Notes under the pieces: model-generated | Databases searched by the model: none | Told to the model about the DNA's origin: nothing | What the model saw: only the letters and a program-made list of their open reading frames with translations | Part shown: positions 41,878-43,937 of the stretch, in pieces | Layout: each line of letters begins with the position of its first letter | Numbering within the stretch: the stretch's first letter is position 1 | Program-made: the position numbers and the translations under genes | Assembly (NCBI GenBank): GCA_902797885.1 | Contig: CADBUP010000055.1 | Location: 1-43,937 of the forward strand | DNA: 43,937 bases | Direction of reading: 5' to 3' | DNA from: an uncultured Ruminococcus sp. | Lineage (GTDB): Bacteria > Bacillota > Clostridia > Monoglobales > Monoglobaceae

Positions 41878-42525
41878 ATGATTGACGATAATATAAATTA
41901 TGAATATATAATAAGATATATCCGAAGAACGCTGAAGCCGCAGGTCGGCCTTATAGCCGAGCTTGAAGAATTTGCGGCGGAGAATAGCGTCCCCATTTCT
42001 CAGCCCGAGACAATAAAGCTTCTTGAGCTTTTAATCAAAATCGGAAATGTAAAAAGTATTCTTGAGGTAGGAACAGCAATCGGATATTCGGCGATACGTA
42101 TGGCGGGTGCGGGCGCTGAGCATATCGACACGATAGAGATAAATCATGATGCGGCGGCGTTTGCCGAAAAAAGTATAAAACGCGCCGGCTTTGAGGATAG
42201 AATTCGGATATTTGAGGGTGATGCGCGCGAGGTCTTGAAAGAGCTTGACAGAAGCTATGACCTTATATTCATAGATGCGGCGAAGGCTCAGTATAACGAG
42301 TTCTTTAAGCATTGTATGAGAATGCTCAAACCGGGCGGAATTCTGTTTTCTGACAATATTTTATATAAGGGTATGACCGCGACTGACGAATTGGTTCAGC
42401 ATCGGAAGATTACGATAGTAAAGAGGCTTCGCCGGTATGTTGATATGCTCTGCACTCATTCTGAGCTTGAGACGGATATTCTTCCGCTCGGTGACGGTGT
42501 GGCGATAAGTGTAAAGGGCAGATAA
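41878..42525 (+). CDS. trmR: O-methyltransferase, probably tRNA 5-hydroxyuridine methyltransferase TrmR
   Basis: A 215-residue class I SAM-dependent enzyme of the caffeoyl-CoA O-methyltransferase group. The SAM motif is ILEVGTAIGYSAIRMA (61-76), followed by IDTIEINHDAA, DLIFIDAAKAQYNEFF and GGILFSDNILYKG, in which the metal-binding Asp residues lie. In Bacillus the yrrM product (TrmR) methylates 5-hydroxyuridine at tRNA position 34 and lies next to yrrL (mltG), the same order as here. GGAAGGA lies 12 bases before the ATG. Confidence 0.85.
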   Translation: MIDDNINYEYIIRYIRRTLKPQVGLIAELEEFAAENSVPISQPETIKLLELLIKIGNVKSILEVGTAIGYSAIRMAGAGAEHIDTIEINHDAAAFAEKSIKRAGFEDRIRIFEGDAREVLKELDRSYDLIFIDAAKAQYNEFFKHCMRMLKPGGILFSDNILYKGMTATDELVQHRKITIVKRLRRYVDMLCTHSELETDILPLGDGVAISVKGR

Positions 42526-42540
42526 AAGGGAGAGAATAAA

Positions 42541-43656
42541 ATGTTTAAACGCTCTAACAGAATACGCGGATTCATAAAAAATATGGATTTTTGGCTGCTG
42601 ATATTCACGCTTGCTGCGGCAATCTTCGGAATAATAATGATTTCAAGCGCCGGCGGGGAGAATGGAAGCCGGTATGTTATTGTTCAGTCGGCGGCTTTGG
42701 TTGTCGGAATCGCCGGAATTTGCCTGCTTATGTTTCTTGATTATGAATACCTGTCAAGAATATCGGTATACCTTTCGGCGGCGGGGTTGGTCCTTTTGAT
42801 TTTGGTGCTTATCCCCGGAATAGGAAAGGTGCAGAACGGCGCGAGAAGCTGGTTTGAATTCGGGCCGATTAACCTTCAGCCCGCTGAGATTGCAAAGATT
42901 ATCTTTATAATTGCATTTGCAAAACAGCTTTCCGACTGTGGAAACAGAATAAACGAGCCTAAGAATATACTCGGACTTTTACTGTTCGCTTTGATTCCCA
43001 TGGTTCTGATTCTGCTTCAGCCCGACTTCGGAACGGGTTCGGTTTTCGCGGTAATTCTTGCGGCAATGCTCTTTGCGGCGGGAATAAGCTGGAAGTATAT
43101 AGTCGCCGGAATCACGGCTCTTGCGGCGATGTGTCCAATTATGTGGTTTTTTGTGTTACAGGATTATCAAAAAAACCGAATAATCACCGTGTTTAATCCT
43201 GAAAGCGACCCGTCGGGCGCCGGATACCATGTTCTTCAATCACAACAGGCGGTCGGCTCGGGCAGGATATTCGGCTCGGGGCTCTATAAGGGCTCAAGCC
43301 AGATAAATAATATACTTCCGGAAAGACATACCGACTTTATATATTCGGTTGTCTGTGAGGAACTCGGAATAATAGGCGCGGTTCTGGTTATTGTTTTAAT
43401 GTGTGCAATCATCATCCGCTGCATATATATAGGAATGAACGCAAGAAATTCACTCGGAAGATATATGTGTGTCGGTGTTGCGGCGATGCTTGCCTTTCAG
43501 ACCTTTGAGAATATTGGAATGTGTATAGGAATCTTCCCGGTAACAGGAATAACTCTTCCGTTTTTCAGCTATGGAGGTTCGTCACTTCTGACCACTATGC
43601 TTGCAATAGGAATAGTGCTCAGCGTTAAGTATAAGAGCAGAGTAATTAATTTTTGA
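42541..43656 (+). CDS. rodA: SEDS peptidoglycan glycosyltransferase RodA
   Basis: A 371-residue ten-helix polymerase that extends glycan strands with a class B PBP for side-wall growth. Hallmarks are NGARSWFEFGPINLQPAEIAK, LLQPDFGTGSVF, the catalytic Asp265 in LPERHTDFIYSV and the end segment GITLPFFSYGGSSLLTTM. GPINLQPAE is closer to RodA than FtsW; SpoVE is an alternative. It lies near mltG, which works on the same polymer. AAAGGGAG precedes the ATG. Confidence 0.93.
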   Translation: MFKRSNRIRGFIKNMDFWLLIFTLAAAIFGIIMISSAGGENGSRYVIVQSAALVVGIAGICLLMFLDYEYLSRISVYLSAAGLVLLILVLIPGIGKVQNGARSWFEFGPINLQPAEIAKIIFIIAFAKQLSDCGNRINEPKNILGLLLFALIPMVLILLQPDFGTGSVFAVILAAMLFAAGISWKYIVAGITALAAMCPIMWFFVLQDYQKNRIITVFNPESDPSGAGYHVLQSQQAVGSGRIFGSGLYKGSSQINNILPERHTDFIYSVVCEELGIIGAVLVIVLMCAIIIRCIYIGMNARNSLGRYMCVGVAAMLAFQTFENIGMCIGIFPVTGITLPFFSYGGSSLLTTMLAIGIVLSVKYKSRVINF

Positions 43657-43670
43657 TTAGGGGGATAATA

Positions 43671-43937
43671 ATGTTAAACTTCTTGATAACGCATTTTATT
43701 CCAAACAGCGATGATATATCAAATCCAGAGGTGCGTGAGCGTTACGGAACGCTCGGCGGCACGCTGGGGATAGTGTGTAACCTGCTGTTGTTTGCGATAA
43801 AGCTTACGGCGGGCGCGGCGATAAATAGTATAGCGGTTATATCGGACGCGTTTAACAACCTTTCTGATTTAGGTTCATCGCTTGTCTCGGTTATAGGGGC
43901 GCGCTTAAGCGGAAAGCGTGCCGATAAGGAACATCCC
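43671..43937 (+). CDS. Cation diffusion facilitator transporter, 3' truncated
   Basis: The first 89 codons of a CDF-family metal exporter, with AGGGGGAT before the ATG. GTLGGTLGIVCNLLLFAIKL is the first helix and AVISDAFNNLSDLGSSLVS the second, with the metal-binding Asp pair (DAFNNLSD). RLSGKRADKEHP matches the usual KPADKEHPYG loop. The rest lies beyond the window. Zinc, iron or manganese are the likely substrates of the family. Confidence 0.93.
   Translation, partial: MLNFLITHFIPNSDDISNPEVRERYGTLGGTLGIVCNLLLFAIKLTAGAAINSIAVISDAFNNLSDLGSSLVSVIGARLSGKRADKEHP

Overview
The window looks like a chromosome segment of an anaerobic, low-to-mid GC Firmicute of class Clostridia, probably a gut or rumen Oscillospirales-type organism. 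The evidence is strong purine-rich Shine-Dalgarno sites, many near-consensus sigma-A promoters with 17-bp spacers, a T-box leader, GSIII glutamine synthetase, single-chain GlyRS, RicT, DegV, DUF4364, SLH domains and a Clostridia-like tmRNA. No rRNA, tRNA, CRISPR array, integrase or transposase gene was found. The assignment rests on gene content only.

Layout. 1-5.4 kb: the end of a prolyl-tRNA deacylase gene, then a GH10 xylanase divergent from an AraC regulator, then a galTK pair (plant sugar use). 5.7-11.8 kb: a minus-strand nitrogen block of glnN (GSIII), an ammonium channel fused to a PII domain, and asnB behind an Asn-type T-box. glnN has a perfect promoter followed at once by a terminator hairpin. 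11.8-18 kb: a two-half Cys/His protein (DUF6062-like), then glyQS-holB-ricT, then an exported GHL10 glycosidase with three SLH repeats.

18.4-24.2 kb: a compact plus-strand operon of six virion-like genes: scaffold-like, N4-gp56-type major capsid, a small protein, an adaptor-like protein, a nozzle/stabilisation-like beta-propeller, and an internal/ejection-like protein. It ends in its own terminator. No terminase, portal, integrase, replication or lysis gene is present, and normal host genes lie on both sides. It reads as a domesticated podovirus-like structural cassette and is the most interesting element here.

24.4-27.7 kb: a ThrE-type exporter, then on the minus strand smpB, an esterase and ssrA (tmRNA). 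27.9-33 kb: a tightly overlapping plus-strand run of rsuA-like, pyridoxamine kinase, YifB/ComM, trmL, degV and DUF4364 genes. 33.1-36.1 kb: alaS and a HIT protein. 36.2-43.9 kb: a repeat-bearing lipoprotein, an AEC carrier behind a palindromic promoter, a TagA-type glycosyltransferase, DJ-1, 5-formyl-THF cyclo-ligase, a CPBP protease, mltG, trmR, rodA and the start of a CDF metal transporter.

Two copies of a 231/275-bp non-coding repeat (559-789 and 5441-5715) each hold two long hairpins. Both sit between two versions of a terminator hairpin, as if the element inserted into terminators and duplicated them.
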